From Spirochaetia bacterium (GTDB lineage: Bacteria > Spirochaetota > Spirochaetia > DSM-16054 > Sediminispirochaetaceae): a DNA stretch of 64,000 nt. A model generated the notes under the pieces. The model searched no databases. It saw only the letters and a program-made list of their open reading frames with translations, and was not told where the DNA came from. The stretch is from the NCBI GenBank assembly GCA_021736475.1, contig JAIPFV010000001.1:56991-120990 (forward strand). The letters run 5' to 3'. Every line of letters starts with the position of its first letter. Position 1 is the stretch's first letter. The position numbers were made by a program, and so were the translations under genes. Below, one piece after another: positions 1 through 9,108 of the stretch.

Positions 1-2
1 CC

Positions 3-716
3 TATGACTTTCTCATGCTGAATCGTGAATATAACTGTAAACTGCAGGTAGGCGGCGATGATCAGTGGGGTAATATCGTCAGCGGCGTTGAACTAATACG
101 ACGGATGGATGGAAACGAGGCGCACGGTTTAACATTTCCTCTTATTACCCGGGCGGACGGCAAAAAAATGGGCAAGTCCGAGCGCGGAGCAATTTTTCTT
201 GATCCGGAGTTATGCTCACCCTACGAGTTTTTTCAATATTGGCGTAACGTGAATGATGCTGATGTTGAGCGCTTTTTGAAAATGTTTACCTTCCTGTCGA
301 TGGACGAAATTGCCGAGCTGGCAAAGCTGGAGGGACAGGATATCAATAAAGCCAAGGAGAGACTAGCTTGGGAGCAGACTAAGCTTATACATGGCGAAGC
401 AGAGGCCAATAAATCCCTGGAAGCTTCAAAAGCCGCTTTCTCATCCGGTGGTGTGGCCGCCCGTGATGGAATTCCTTCCTTGGAAGTAGACGCAGCTGAA
501 CTTGAATCCGGTATCAATGTGATGGATCTGTTCTCCCGCACCAGCCTCTGTGCTTCCAAAAGTGAAGCCCGCCGACTGGTAAAGCAGGGAGGGGCCATAG
601 TCAACGAGCGCAAGGTTGAGGATATTGAGGAGAACATTACCGCCGATGAACTTGTGGACAACGAGCTACTTCTACGGGCGGGGAAAAAGCGATATTTTCG
701 AATAACACTAAAGTAA
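3..716 (+). CDS. tyrS: Tyrosyl-tRNA synthetase, C-terminal part (5' end outside window)
   Basis: QVGGDDQWGNI motif, KMGKS (KMSKS-type) loop and C-terminal S4-like domain; frame is open upstream of the listed ATG to the window edge. Confidence 0.95.
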   Translation, partial: YDFLMLNREYNCKLQVGGDDQWGNIVSGVELIRRMDGNEAHGLTFPLITRADGKKMGKSERGAIFLDPELCSPYEFFQYWRNVNDADVERFLKMFTFLSMDEIAELAKLEGQDINKAKERLAWEQTKLIHGEAEANKSLEASKAAFSSGGVAARDGIPSLEVDAAELESGINVMDLFSRTSLCASKSEARRLVKQGGAIVNERKVEDIEENITADELVDNELLLRAGKKRYFRITLK

Positions 717-726
717 GGGAGTGTCT

Positions 727-1722
727 ATGAGACGCAGCTACGCTATCATTTTAACTGCAGCACTGCTGCTGGGCGGTGCAGAAATAAATCTTGCAGCACG
801 GGGGCTGCAGGAAGTAAAAGAGACGGAAGAAATCACAATCGAAGCTGCTGCGCTAAAGGGGCCCTCGGGCTTCGGAATGATAAAAATGTTTGAGGATGAA
901 CCGGAATTGGGTCCCGAGGCAGATACTAATTTCAAGGTACTACCCTCTCCGAAAGCTATGGTCTCCAGAGTTGCCGGAGGCGAGCTCGATTTTGCCGTAT
1001 TTCCGGCTAATATGGCTGCTAAGATGTACACCGCCGGACCCGGTTACAAACTGGGTGCCGTGGTGGGGATGGGGGTTCTCCACCTGCTGAGCCGTGATGC
1101 GGACATTAATGAGTGGAGTGACCTGCAGGACAAAACCGTGCACTCAATTGGCAAAGGGGCTACCCCGGATTACCTGTTTCGGTATTTGCTCTCCCAGCAT
1201 GGACTGGATCCGAATGAGGATGTCCGGATTGATTTTTCCGTCAGCAGCGGGCCCCAGCTGGCCCAGCTTTTGATTTCCGGTAAAATTGATACCGCCATCC
1301 TTCCGGAACCCTTTGTGACTATGGTACGCACCAGGGCCTCGGATGTGCGAAGGGTATTGGATTTTCAGTCATCCTGGCAGCAGATACAGGGCGGTGAAAC
1401 CACTTATCCTATTACGGTAGTGGTGGTGAAACCTCAGTTAGCGGCTGAGCGACCCGAGCTCGTAGAGCGCTTTCTAGAGGCTTACTCCGAATCGATTGAA
1501 TGGGTAAACAGCAATCCCGCGGAAGCCGCCCAGTTGATCGGCAAATACGAGGTTATGCCGGCGGCTTTGGCCGAACCGGCCATCCCTCACTGTAATCTGA
1601 AGTTTATACCCTCTGCTGCTGCACGGCCGATAATGGAAGAGTTTCTACAAGTCCTACTGGATTTTAATCCCGCTTCCGTAGGAGGTCAGCTGCCGGATGA
1701 CGGGTTCTACCTTACCCCATAA
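727..1722 (+). CDS. ABC transporter substrate-binding protein, NitT/TauT (SsuA/ThiY-like) type
   Basis: Signal peptide-like N-terminus, periplasmic binding fold motifs, followed by permease and ATPase; AAGGGAG RBS upstream of ATG 727. Confidence 0.8.
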   Translation: MRRSYAIILTAALLLGGAEINLAARGLQEVKETEEITIEAAALKGPSGFGMIKMFEDEPELGPEADTNFKVLPSPKAMVSRVAGGELDFAVFPANMAAKMYTAGPGYKLGAVVGMGVLHLLSRDADINEWSDLQDKTVHSIGKGATPDYLFRYLLSQHGLDPNEDVRIDFSVSSGPQLAQLLISGKIDTAILPEPFVTMVRTRASDVRRVLDFQSSWQQIQGGETTYPITVVVVKPQLAAERPELVERFLEAYSESIEWVNSNPAEAAQLIGKYEVMPAALAEPAIPHCNLKFIPSAAARPIMEEFLQVLLDFNPASVGGQLPDDGFYLTP

Positions 1723-2506
1723 GGGCTCGCAGAACAGAACTGTTCTGCGCCTTCGTAATTTATTTATCTCCGGTGCCGCGGTCCTAGTTCTACTGGTAAT
1801 CTGGTGGACCGCTGCGGTACTGATGGATGCCGCTATAATCCTTCCTCCTCCGCCGGCAGTAATTCGTGAGCTGCTGGGCTTGCTGCAAAGTAATGACTTC
1901 TGGATCTCCGTGTGGGTAACCCTTCTACGTGGCTTCACAGGGTTTATTATTTCGCTGTCGGTAGGTACGGTTGTCGGCATTGCAGCCGGCATCAGCTTGC
2001 CCCTGCATGCATTATTCAAACCGCTTATTGCTATTATCCGAACCACACCGATTATGTCGGTAATTCTAATCGCTCTGTTGTGGTTTAAAACCGGAACCGT
2101 GCCGGTTTTCTCCTCCTTCCTAATAGCCTTCCCCGTCATTACGCAGAACATAATTGTCGGTATTCGGCAGACCGATCAAAAACTGCTGCAAATGGGACGT
2201 GCCTATGGCTTAGACTCCACCCGCAGGTTGCTTCACATTTCTGTGCCCTCAGTAGTGCCGTACTTAATATCTGGAGCCCAAACAGCATTGGGTTTGACAT
2301 GGAAGGTGGTGGTCGCAGCAGAGGTTTTAAGCCTGCCGAATTGGGGAGTGGGGAGTGAGATGCAGTTATCCCAGATGAGTCTTGAGACCGCCCAGGTATT
2401 TGCCTGGACAGCGGTTGCAATACTGTTGAGTGCGGGCAGCCAGTGGCTTCTGAGTCTTGGAATCCACAGCATGCCGTGGAGCCGTCTGTATGCCGATTCA
2501 GTGTAG
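1697..2506 (+). CDS. ABC transporter permease (NitT/TauT/SsuC-like)
   Basis: Multiple TM segments, permease EAA-like loop (GRAYGLDSTRRLLHISVPSVVPYLISGAQTALGLTWKVVVAAE). Confidence 0.88.
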   Translation: MTGSTLPHKGSQNRTVLRLRNLFISGAAVLVLLVIWWTAAVLMDAAIILPPPPAVIRELLGLLQSNDFWISVWVTLLRGFTGFIISLSVGTVVGIAAGISLPLHALFKPLIAIIRTTPIMSVILIALLWFKTGTVPVFSSFLIAFPVITQNIIVGIRQTDQKLLQMGRAYGLDSTRRLLHISVPSVVPYLISGAQTALGLTWKVVVAAEVLSLPNWGVGSEMQLSQMSLETAQVFAWTAVAILLSAGSQWLLSLGIHSMPWSRLYADSV

Positions 2507-3197
2507 TGGGCTAAGCCTCAGTTTCAAGGATTTAACGGTTTTTGATAATTTCTCTTTGGAAATACCGGACCGCCATGTGACTGCTGTCCTGGGACCTTCC
2601 GGATGCGGAAAAACTACCCTGCTTAATCTTATTTCAGGGCTGTTGAATCCTGCAGTTGGAAATGTAAGCGGAGTCGGTGATGAGCGTATCAGTTATCTCT
2701 TTCAGGAGCCGCGACTGCTTCCTTGGAAGAGCGTGCGGAAGAATATTGAGCTGGTACTGGGGCCGTTTATGCAACCGAAGGAAGCTTCAGAGCGTTGCAG
2801 TAAGTTTTTGGAAATGGTAGGCCTCAGTCGTTTCACCGATTATTATCCCCACGAACTGTCCGGAGGAATGCGGCAAAGGGCAGCAGTGGCCAGAGCTTTT
2901 GCCTATCCCGCCGGTGTAATGCTGATGGATGAACCCTTCCAAGCGTTGGATCTACACCTCAAACTCTCTTTGATCGAACTGTTTGAGAAGCTGTGGAGCC
3001 ACGACCGACGCACCGCCGTATTTGTTACCCACGATATTCAGGAGGCCCTTCTGCTAGGTGATACGATTGTAGTGTTATACGGACCTCCGGCAGAAATACA
3101 GGCCGCCATACCGAACCCCGTGCTCCGTGAGCAGCGTTCCTTAAAGGAGCATGCCACATTAGAGCTGGAACAACAGCTCTATTCTCTGCTTGCCTGA
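2490..3197 (+). CDS. ABC transporter ATP-binding protein (NitT/TauT/SsuB-like)
   Basis: Walker A GPSGCGKTT, signature LSGGMRQR, Walker B VMLMDEP, H-loop VTHD; internal ATG 2490 is the more likely start. Confidence 0.92.
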   Translation: MPIQCSGLSLSFKDLTVFDNFSLEIPDRHVTAVLGPSGCGKTTLLNLISGLLNPAVGNVSGVGDERISYLFQEPRLLPWKSVRKNIELVLGPFMQPKEASERCSKFLEMVGLSRFTDYYPHELSGGMRQRAAVARAFAYPAGVMLMDEPFQALDLHLKLSLIELFEKLWSHDRRTAVFVTHDIQEALLLGDTIVVLYGPPAEIQAAIPNPVLREQRSLKEHATLELEQQLYSLLA

Positions 3198-3235
3198 GCC
3201 TTTATCTATCCTTAAACTTAAAGTAGGAGGTAGGT

Positions 3236-3889
3236 ATGCGACTGCTGGTAGTTTCGGATATTCACGGGAATGGAGATGCTCTTGATAAATGTCGCGATGA
3301 GGCCGCAACGGCGGACATCCTGCTCTGTGTAGGAGATCTTACCCATTTTGGAGGGGTAACCGAGGCGCGCAAGATTTTGGATAAACTGCGAACGCTCCAT
3401 CCGCTAGTGCGTTCAGTAGCAGGCAATTGTGATAATCGAGAAATCGAATCCTATTTGCAAGAGGAAGGGGTGCTCCTAACTTCGAAGACCGAAGAAATTC
3501 AGGGAGCCCGGTTTGTGGGGCTCAGCGGAGCTATGCCGGGACCAATAGATACCCCCTATGAGATATCGGAAGATCAAATTGAAACTTTTCTGGAACAGCT
3601 GCCTGCTGATGCAACTCAGCCGCTTATGTTAGTCTGCCATCAACCGCCCTATAATACCGTGGCCGATCGGGCAATGAAAATGAAACACGTGGGTAGTCAT
3701 CGCCTATCGGAGTGGATAAAAGCACGACAGCCTCTTGTGGTGCTTTCAGGACATATACATGAGTCCTTTGGGCACAAAGTGTATGGCCACAGCCATATCA
3801 TCAATCCAGGTGCCTTAAAAGAGGGCCGCTATGCGATGGTAGACGTTGAGCTGGAAAGAAATGAGGTTTCAGCTGTTTTGAAAGCTTGA
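3236..3889 (+). CDS. Metallophosphoesterase (YfcE/MJ0936-like)
   Basis: VSDIHGN, GDLTHFGG, GNCD, GHIHESFG motifs; strong RBS AGGAGGT. Confidence 0.85.
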   Translation: MRLLVVSDIHGNGDALDKCRDEAATADILLCVGDLTHFGGVTEARKILDKLRTLHPLVRSVAGNCDNREIESYLQEEGVLLTSKTEEIQGARFVGLSGAMPGPIDTPYEISEDQIETFLEQLPADATQPLMLVCHQPPYNTVADRAMKMKHVGSHRLSEWIKARQPLVVLSGHIHESFGHKVYGHSHIINPGALKEGRYAMVDVELERNEVSAVLKA

Positions 3890-3921
3890 GAGGCTCGATT
3901 GATAGCCTTAACAACTGCAAT

Positions 3922-3965
3922 AACCGTGTGCATCATAACCGTAGGCATCATTACCGTGCAGGCAT
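3922..3965. repeat. Imperfect ~15-bp tandem repeat (about 3 units)
   Basis: aaccgtgtgcatcat / aaccgtaggcatcat / taccgtgcaggcat. Confidence 0.6.
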
Positions 3966-3999
3966 AAAAAAAGCGTTGAGCCAAGGGCTCAACGCTTAA
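3965..3999 (-). terminator. Rho-independent terminator downstream of tRNA-Phe
   Basis: Minus strand AAGCGTTGAGCC-CTT-GGCTCAACGCTT followed by a T-run. Confidence 0.88.
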
Positions 4000-4002
4000 C
4001 TG

Positions 4003-4075
4003 TGCCGCCGAACAGAATTGAACTGTTGACACGGGGATTTTCAGTCCCCTGCTCTACCGACTGAGCTACAGCGGC
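4003..4075 (-). tRNA. tRNA-Phe (anticodon GAA)
   Basis: 73-nt cloverleaf: acceptor GCCGCUG/CGGCGGC, anticodon loop CUGAAAA, T-arm AACAG-TTCAATT-CTGTT; followed by terminator. Confidence 0.96.
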
Positions 4076-4150
4076 ACGAACGAGTGTATTTATACCGATT
4101 TATTGAAAAATTGTCAAGGGAGCCCGTGAAAATTGCTGCAAAAATTTTAA

Positions 4151-4290
4151 TGGTTCAAAGCTTGGGGGATGCTTCTTCCCACACTCCGATAAAGAGTATT
4201 TTCTATCTATTGTTTTGTGAAAATCACATTCTTCTAGACTGATGGGGTGTGGTTGTAGCTTAAATTTAAATTCCCACAAGCTTTGAACCA
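4151..4290. repeat. 140-bp element bounded by an 18-bp terminal inverted repeat (1 mismatch)
   Basis: tggttcaaagcttggggg (4151-4168) versus cccacaagctttgaacca (4273-4290); no convincing ORF inside. Confidence 0.65.
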
Positions 4291-4297
4291 CTAATAA

Positions 4298-4326
4298 TTG
4301 TCTAAGTGCTAAGTGATTGATACAAT
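4298..4326 (+). promoter_or_regulatory. sigma70-type promoter TTGTCT-N17-TACAAT, 6 nt from the ATG
   Basis: Hexamers with 17-bp spacer; -10 ends at 4326, ATG at 4333; no SD. Confidence 0.6.
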
Positions 4327-4332
4327 AGAATA

Positions 4333-5607
4333 ATGAAAAACCGCCATGCGATACAAGCCTACAAATTGCAGGCTTTTCAAAAGAAAGAAGATCCCCCTAA
4401 AAAGGGGAAGAAGAAAGACTCGAAGGCCGACCCATCACCGGACAAACAGCAACCTCTGCAGACAAGAAGAAAGCCGAGTCGGGATACCGGAGATACGGCC
4501 GACACGAAGGCCAGTAAAGATTATGCCCCTGTCTCAAACCGAGATTCAGAGGGAAAGTCGCAGAAGGGTGAGATTTATCGAGCCGGTACTGCAGGAATAA
4601 TTGGACGTAATGGATTCCTCAAAACCGGTTTTGGACATAAAAAAGCGGCCAAACTGCTGCTTCTTTTAGGAAAGGAGCAGGCAGCTGTGGTGCTTAAGCA
4701 CCTGTCTCAGGATGAAATTGAGAAGGTGACAGGGGAAATCGCAAAAATAAAAAGAATCGAGCGCCCCGAGGCTGAAAAGATTCTTGAAGAGTTCGGTGAT
4801 ATCGCCGGGGATTTAGCTGCTAATCCACGAGGAGGGGTGGAGACTGCCCGCGAGATGCTGACCAGTTCTTTTGGTGAAGACAAGGCGAATGAAATATTGG
4901 GGAAGGTGCATCCGTATAGTGGAAATCGGCCATTTTCATTTCTGAATGATATGGATTATCAGCAGATTATGCTATTGCTGCGCAAAGAGCCGGTGCATGT
5001 AATGAGTATTGTTCTCTCCTATTTAGTACCGAATAAGGCCTCACAAGTGCTGGAGTCCCTCCCTCCTGAAGTACAGCAGCAGGCAGTGAAACGTATAGCC
5101 CGGATGGGACAAGTATCCCCGGAGGTGCTCTCTTCGGTTGAAGAGAGCCTGCGTGAACGGATCAGGACGCAGGGGAGGGTGATTACTGAGGATATTGACG
5201 GACAAGCGGTTTTAGCAGATATTTTGAAGAATTTACCGCTTCAAGATGAGAATCGGATACTAGACAACTTACATGAAGAAAACAGCAGTTTAGCCGATGA
5301 AATACGGGAGAGGCTGTTTTCCGTCGAGAGTGTACTGGAAATTCCGGATAAACAGTTGCAGGAACTGCTGCACAAGTATCCTGACCGGGATATTGCGACT
5401 ATACTGAAAGGGAAGACTGAGGAGCTTGCAGATAAGATCCTTCGGAATGTTTCACAACGCCGGCAACAGTTCATACGCAGCGAAAGGGAGCAGCTGGGGC
5501 CGATGAAACGTACGGAGGTAGATAGGGTGACCAAAGATTTTATGGCTTTTATTAGAAGTCAGGCAGAGCAGGGCGAGGTTACCCTTGAACGGGACGAACT
5601 GGTATAA
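4333..5607 (+). CDS. FliG-family flagellar motor switch paralog (FliG1-like) with charged N-terminal extension
   Basis: FliG N/M/C domains (AAKLLLLLGKEQAAVVLKHLSQDEIEKV... DIATILKGKTEELADKILRNVSQRR... LGPMKRTEVDRV); first ~95 aa are K/P/D/S-rich. Confidence 0.85.
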   Translation: MKNRHAIQAYKLQAFQKKEDPPKKGKKKDSKADPSPDKQQPLQTRRKPSRDTGDTADTKASKDYAPVSNRDSEGKSQKGEIYRAGTAGIIGRNGFLKTGFGHKKAAKLLLLLGKEQAAVVLKHLSQDEIEKVTGEIAKIKRIERPEAEKILEEFGDIAGDLAANPRGGVETAREMLTSSFGEDKANEILGKVHPYSGNRPFSFLNDMDYQQIMLLLRKEPVHVMSIVLSYLVPNKASQVLESLPPEVQQQAVKRIARMGQVSPEVLSSVEESLRERIRTQGRVITEDIDGQAVLADILKNLPLQDENRILDNLHEENSSLADEIRERLFSVESVLEIPDKQLQELLHKYPDRDIATILKGKTEELADKILRNVSQRRQQFIRSEREQLGPMKRTEVDRVTKDFMAFIRSQAEQGEVTLERDELV

Positions 5608-5628
5608 ATCGGTAGAGGAGGAGAGAGC

Positions 5629-6144
5629 GTGTATTCAACAGGAATAGCATATTTGTTGTGGTTAATATCCGGTTTCGGTGTACTGGGTTTCCATAGATTT
5701 TATTTAGGAAAAATAGGTACTGGGCTGCTGTATATTATTACCGGCGGACTGTTTGGGATTGGATCGGTGTATGATTTTATTACCCTTCCCTTGCAGGTGC
5801 GTGAGGCAAATTTACGAACAGGATGGAGAAATGCCCTGTATGGACAACAGCAGACCATGCGACCGGTAGGTGGGATGTCTTATGGGGATCGTACTGACAA
5901 AGGGCGCCGGCATCCGCTTGAACAGGTCATACTGCAAACTGCGAAGCGCAATAATGGAGTTGCCACCCCCTCTGAAGTAGCGTTAGAAAGTGAACGTAGT
6001 CTGGACGAGGTAAAATCGGCGTTAGAGAAGTTGGTGGAGAAGAACTACGCAGAGCTGCGGGTAAGCAAGAAAAACGGGGGGCTGGTGTACTTTTTCTCGG
6101 AATTTTCAGGTGACGGTTCACATCCCGATCTGGAGGATTTCTAA
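5629..6144 (+). CDS. TM2 domain-containing membrane protein
   Basis: YLLWLISGFGVLGFHRFYLGKIGTGLLYIITGGLFGIGSVYDFITLP TM2 signature; GTG start with GGAGGAG RBS. Confidence 0.85.
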   Translation: MYSTGIAYLLWLISGFGVLGFHRFYLGKIGTGLLYIITGGLFGIGSVYDFITLPLQVREANLRTGWRNALYGQQQTMRPVGGMSYGDRTDKGRRHPLEQVILQTAKRNNGVATPSEVALESERSLDEVKSALEKLVEKNYAELRVSKKNGGLVYFFSEFSGDGSHPDLEDF

Positions 6145-6166
6145 CCAGGCGCAATTCACTGGAGTA

Positions 6167-6195
6167 TTGACATTTCGGCTCCCCATGCCTAATAT
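6167..6195 (+). promoter_or_regulatory. sigma70 promoter TTGACA-N17-TAATAT immediately upstream of alaS
   Basis: Consensus -35, near-consensus -10, 17-bp spacer, 8 nt to ATG 6204. Confidence 0.75.
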
Positions 6196-6203
6196 TCTAA
6201 CCT

Positions 6204-8000
6204 ATGACAGCAGACGAACTTAGACAGAAATATATCGATTTCTTTAAGGAACAAGGACACGCCCAAATCTCCGGTAAATCTCTGGTTCCGGAGAACGATC
6301 CTACAGTACTGTTTACCACGGCCGGTATGCACCCCCTGGTCCCCTATTTACTAGGTCAGGACCATCCGGCGGGCAGCCGTCTGGTAAACTATCAGAAATG
6401 TATCCGCACCGGAGATATAGAATCGGTTGGGGACTTGAGCCACCTTACTTTCTTTGAGATGCTGGGAAACTGGTCATTAGGCGACTACTTCAAAAAGGGC
6501 GCTATCAAAATGAGTTATGAGTTCCTCACCTCCGACAAGTGGTTAGGCCTCCCACCCGAGAAGATATCGGTTACCGTTTTTGAAGGCGATCAAGATGTGC
6601 CTCGCGATGATGAATCAGCGGAGGCCTGGAGATCGGTTGGAATACCGGAGGACCGCATTTATTATCTGCCCCGCGAAGACAATTGGTGGGGTCCCGCCGG
6701 ACAAACCGGTCCCTGTGGTCCCGACTCCGAGATGTTCATAGATACTGGTAAGGCTGCCTGTGGCCCAGATTGTCGGCCGGGTTGCTCCTGCGGAAAATAC
6801 TTTGAAGTGTGGAACGATGTTTTCATGCAGTATAATAAAAAGGCTGATGGAACTTTTCCTCCCCTAGAACGAAAATGCGTAGATACAGGTATGGGGATTG
6901 AACGGACTGTTGCGATTTTGCAGGGCAAGGGTTCGGTATATGATATCGAGGTCTTCACACCGATCATAGAAGGAATCGAGAAAATCAGTGGTGCAAAATA
7001 CCATCAGGATGAGATTACGGATGTTTCTATTCGAATTATTGCGGATCATATTAAAACCTCAGTTTTCATTCTGGGAGATGAGCAGGCGATCACACCATCC
7101 AACCTGGGGCAGGGATACATCCTGCGTAGACTTATTCGACGTGCGGTACGGCACGGGCGTAAGCTGGGCGTAGAGCGGCATTTTTTAGCTGAACTAGCCG
7201 AAATAGTGCTGCAGATGTATCGTGAACCTTATCCAATCCTGGCCGAGCACCACGAAACTATAATACATGAGCTGAACACCGAGGAAGAGCGTTTTTTTAC
7301 GACCCTCAAAAAGGGTGAGCATGAGTTTGAGAAGATGCTACCGGGATTACTGAAAAATCCGAAAAAAATAATACCCGGGCGAATAGCCTTTAAACTATAC
7401 GATACCTTCGGTTTTCCGATTGAAATTACCGAAGAACTGGCTGCTGAGCACGGCCTGACCATCGATCGGGAGGGGTTCGAACAAGCCTTTGAAAAGCATC
7501 AGGAACTATCTAAGAAGGGTGCTGATAAAACTTTTAAGGGTGGACTGGCTGACCAGTCGGACAGAACCACCGCCCTGCACACTGCTACCCACCTACTGCA
7601 CAAAGCTTTGCGGATGGTTCTTGGTGAGCATGTGCAACAGAAGGGTAGTAACATTACTCCGGAGAGGCTGCGCTTCGATTTTGTACATCCGGATAAAATG
7701 ACTCCCGAACAGATTAAAGAGGTTGAAGATATTGTAAATGATGTTATCGAGCAAGATTTGCCGGTGCAGATGAACACAATGACCCTCGAAGAGGCAAAGG
7801 AAGATGGCGCTTTGGCTTTTTTTGACAGCAAGTATGGTGAACAGGTGAAGGTGTATTCGGTTGGTGATTTCTCCAAGGAGGTCTGTGGCGGCCCTCATGT
7901 GCAACATACCTCGCAACTAGGCCGTTTTAAGATCAAAAAGGAACAGTCCTCTTCTGCCGGCGTACGCCGTATTCGTGCGGTCCTAGAGCCCGCGGAATAA
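6204..8000 (+). CDS. alaS: Alanyl-tRNA synthetase, short form lacking the C-terminal (C-Ala) domain
   Basis: Class II motifs, HTATHLLHKALR and CGGPHVQHTSQLG editing motifs; ends at VRRIRAVLEPAE (598 aa). Confidence 0.97.
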   Translation: MTADELRQKYIDFFKEQGHAQISGKSLVPENDPTVLFTTAGMHPLVPYLLGQDHPAGSRLVNYQKCIRTGDIESVGDLSHLTFFEMLGNWSLGDYFKKGAIKMSYEFLTSDKWLGLPPEKISVTVFEGDQDVPRDDESAEAWRSVGIPEDRIYYLPREDNWWGPAGQTGPCGPDSEMFIDTGKAACGPDCRPGCSCGKYFEVWNDVFMQYNKKADGTFPPLERKCVDTGMGIERTVAILQGKGSVYDIEVFTPIIEGIEKISGAKYHQDEITDVSIRIIADHIKTSVFILGDEQAITPSNLGQGYILRRLIRRAVRHGRKLGVERHFLAELAEIVLQMYREPYPILAEHHETIIHELNTEEERFFTTLKKGEHEFEKMLPGLLKNPKKIIPGRIAFKLYDTFGFPIEITEELAAEHGLTIDREGFEQAFEKHQELSKKGADKTFKGGLADQSDRTTALHTATHLLHKALRMVLGEHVQQKGSNITPERLRFDFVHPDKMTPEQIKEVEDIVNDVIEQDLPVQMNTMTLEEAKEDGALAFFDSKYGEQVKVYSVGDFSKEVCGGPHVQHTSQLGRFKIKKEQSSSAGVRRIRAVLEPAE

Positions 8001-8044
8001 CCGCGGAATAACCGGCCGCACAGTACCTCTATCTGTAAAACAAG

Positions 8045-9103
8045 TTAAGGGCTTATGGTACCTAGGGTACCGGGCTGTTGTGGCTGTTGGTTGCGGGGTA
8101 CGGCCAATTGCCCGCAAGCACCGTTTACCCCGCGTCCCCTCCTGAATCTACGGGAAGTGGTAATACCTGCCTCCTCCAGTGTGCGGGTAAAGGCGGCAAC
8201 TTCACTCTGCTGTGGCTCAGTATAGGGCAATCCTTCAACAGGGTTCCAAGGTATAATGTTGACCAGAACTTTAAGAGAGCGAATGAACCTTTGTAGAGCC
8301 CTCAGGTCCTCCTGGCGGTTGTTGATACCGTGAAACAGCACGTATTCGAGGGTGATCCGACGACCTGTCTGTTTTTGGTGATACTGCAGGGCCGATTGAA
8401 GCTCATCAAGGGGTGTCGTTTTTGCCATCGGCATCAGTTTTTCCCGGAGCTGCTGATCGGCGGTAATGAGTGAGAGTGCTAAGCGTACATGCGGCCCTTC
8501 ATCGGCAAGGCGTTTTATTCCGGAGACTATACCACTGGTGGAAATTGTGATTTTACGCATGCCGATATTGTGTCCATCAGGGTGATGCAGCACCTCGATG
8601 GCTTTGCTCACCTCATCCAGATTAAGCAGGGGCTCTCCCATCCCCATAAACACAACGTTAGCTATAGTACCGAATTGCCGTTTTAGGTGCAGCACCTGCT
8701 CGACAATTTCCCCTGCGGAAAGGTTACGAAGCAGGCCCATAGTAGCGGTACGGCAGAAAGTACAGCCCAGGGAACACCCTACCTGGCTAGACACACAGGC
8801 AGTTTTTCGGCCGCTTTCATCTTCAAGTAGAACCGCCTCAACTATCGCACTGTCGTAGAGTTTTATGGTAATCTTTGCGGTACCGTCTTTGTCCTGTTGA
8901 ACAGTTTCGACAGTCGAGCTTGATACACGGCTGTATTCACCGGTTAGCCTCTCGCGGAAGGACGCCGGCAGGTTTAACATCTCTTCAAACTCAGAGACCC
9001 CTTTTTGGTGGATCCACTGAAAAATCTGATCCCCCCGGAAGCGAGGAGAAATATTGAGTTTTTCTACAAGTTCGACAGGCAGCAGTCCGGAGAGAGAATT
9101 CAA
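8045..9103 (-). CDS. rlmN: 23S rRNA (adenine2503-C2)-methyltransferase RlmN
   Basis: Radical SAM CSLGCTFC, GMGEPLLNLDEV, C-terminal conserved Cys; TTG start. Confidence 0.95.
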   Translation of the reverse strand: MNSLSGLLPVELVEKLNISPRFRGDQIFQWIHQKGVSEFEEMLNLPASFRERLTGEYSRVSSSTVETVQQDKDGTAKITIKLYDSAIVEAVLLEDESGRKTACVSSQVGCSLGCTFCRTATMGLLRNLSAGEIVEQVLHLKRQFGTIANVVFMGMGEPLLNLDEVSKAIEVLHHPDGHNIGMRKITISTSGIVSGIKRLADEGPHVRLALSLITADQQLREKLMPMAKTTPLDELQSALQYHQKQTGRRITLEYVLFHGINNRQEDLRALQRFIRSLKVLVNIIPWNPVEGLPYTEPQQSEVAAFTRTLEEAGITTSRRFRRGRGVNGACGQLAVPRNQQPQQPGTLGTISP

Positions 9104-9108
9104 GATGG

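Noticed and set aside
1654-2151. 165-aa minus-strand ORF across ABC genes
   Set aside because: Antisense to the substrate-binding/permease genes.
8055-8072. ggtacctagggtacc near the rlmN end
   Set aside because: Two KpnI-like palindromes within coding sequence; likely chance.
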